Below are positions 5,959-5,983 of a stretch of DNA of 5,983 bases, piece after piece (position 1 is the first letter of the stretch; each line of letters begins with the position of its first letter). The stretch comes from Bacteroidales bacterium (GTDB lineage: Bacteria; Bacteroidota; Bacteroidia; Bacteroidales; UBA4181): assembly GCA_031259205.1 (NCBI GenBank), contig JAIRLS010000334.1:1-5983 (forward strand), read 5' to 3'. A program made the translations under genes and the position numbers. The notes below the pieces were generated by a model. It was not told the origin of the DNA and searched no databases. It saw only the letters and a program-made list of their open reading frames with translations.

Positions 5959-5983
5959 CCGGACTCGCATTTTGGCATTGCTC

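Noticed and set aside
1..5983. CRISPR array, tRNA, rRNA, riboswitch, insertion sequence or toxin-antitoxin/defence genes
   Set aside because: No direct-repeat array, cloverleaf-like segment, terminal inverted repeats with transposase, or relevant protein motifs were seen; intergenic spaces are too short (at most 143 bases) for most of these.
5959..5983. Possible terminator or next gene start in the last 25 bases
   Set aside because: No inverted repeat, start codon with a following frame, or T run can be judged in so short a segment.

Overview
The window looks like a chromosomal stretch from a member of the Bacteroidota, most likely order Bacteroidales. Four observations point there: a C-terminal type IX secretion (T9SS) sorting domain, a BspA-type leucine-rich repeat tail, -7 promoter elements of the form TAnnTTTG, and A/T-rich translation start regions without Shine-Dalgarno sequences. 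The T9SS tail argues against a typical gut Bacteroides and favours a T9SS-bearing lineage such as Porphyromonas, Paludibacter or Dysgonomonas relatives. The genus cannot be fixed from this sequence. All genes are on the + strand and no stretch over 300 bases lacks a gene.

Layout. Positions 1-933 hold the 3' end of a secreted surface protein (BspA-like LRR end, two Ig-like/MBG-like modules, T9SS tail). A 143-base gap follows, with a small hairpin and a -7-like element. Positions 1077-2753 encode a full-length L-ribulokinase (AraB). After a 58-base gap carrying a good -7 element, 2812-3297 encode phosphopantetheine adenylyltransferase (CoaD). Its stop overlaps by 4 bases (ATGA) the start of 3294-4823, an exported protein with a TlpA/thioredoxin-like C-terminal domain whose CxxC site has become NxxC. 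After 43 bases (7-C tract, 12-base palindrome, -7-like element), 4867-5958 encode a membrane-anchored SpoIIE/RsbU-type PP2C phosphatase with a coiled coil. The last 25 bases show nothing.

How the genes relate. araB (arabinose use), coaD (coenzyme A synthesis) and the surface protein have unrelated jobs and look like neighbours, not a pathway. coaD and the thioredoxin-like gene are probably co-transcribed and translationally coupled. The thioredoxin-like gene and the phosphatase are the most intriguing pair. One is predicted periplasmic and the other is anchored with its N-terminus outside and its catalytic domain inside. Loss of a single C in the tract between them would fuse them into one 887-residue protein with the layout of a transmembrane sensor-phosphatase. 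I see no CRISPR array, tRNA, rRNA, insertion sequence or defence system. No wholly new system is evident; the non-canonical redox site and the near-fused phosphatase are the best leads.
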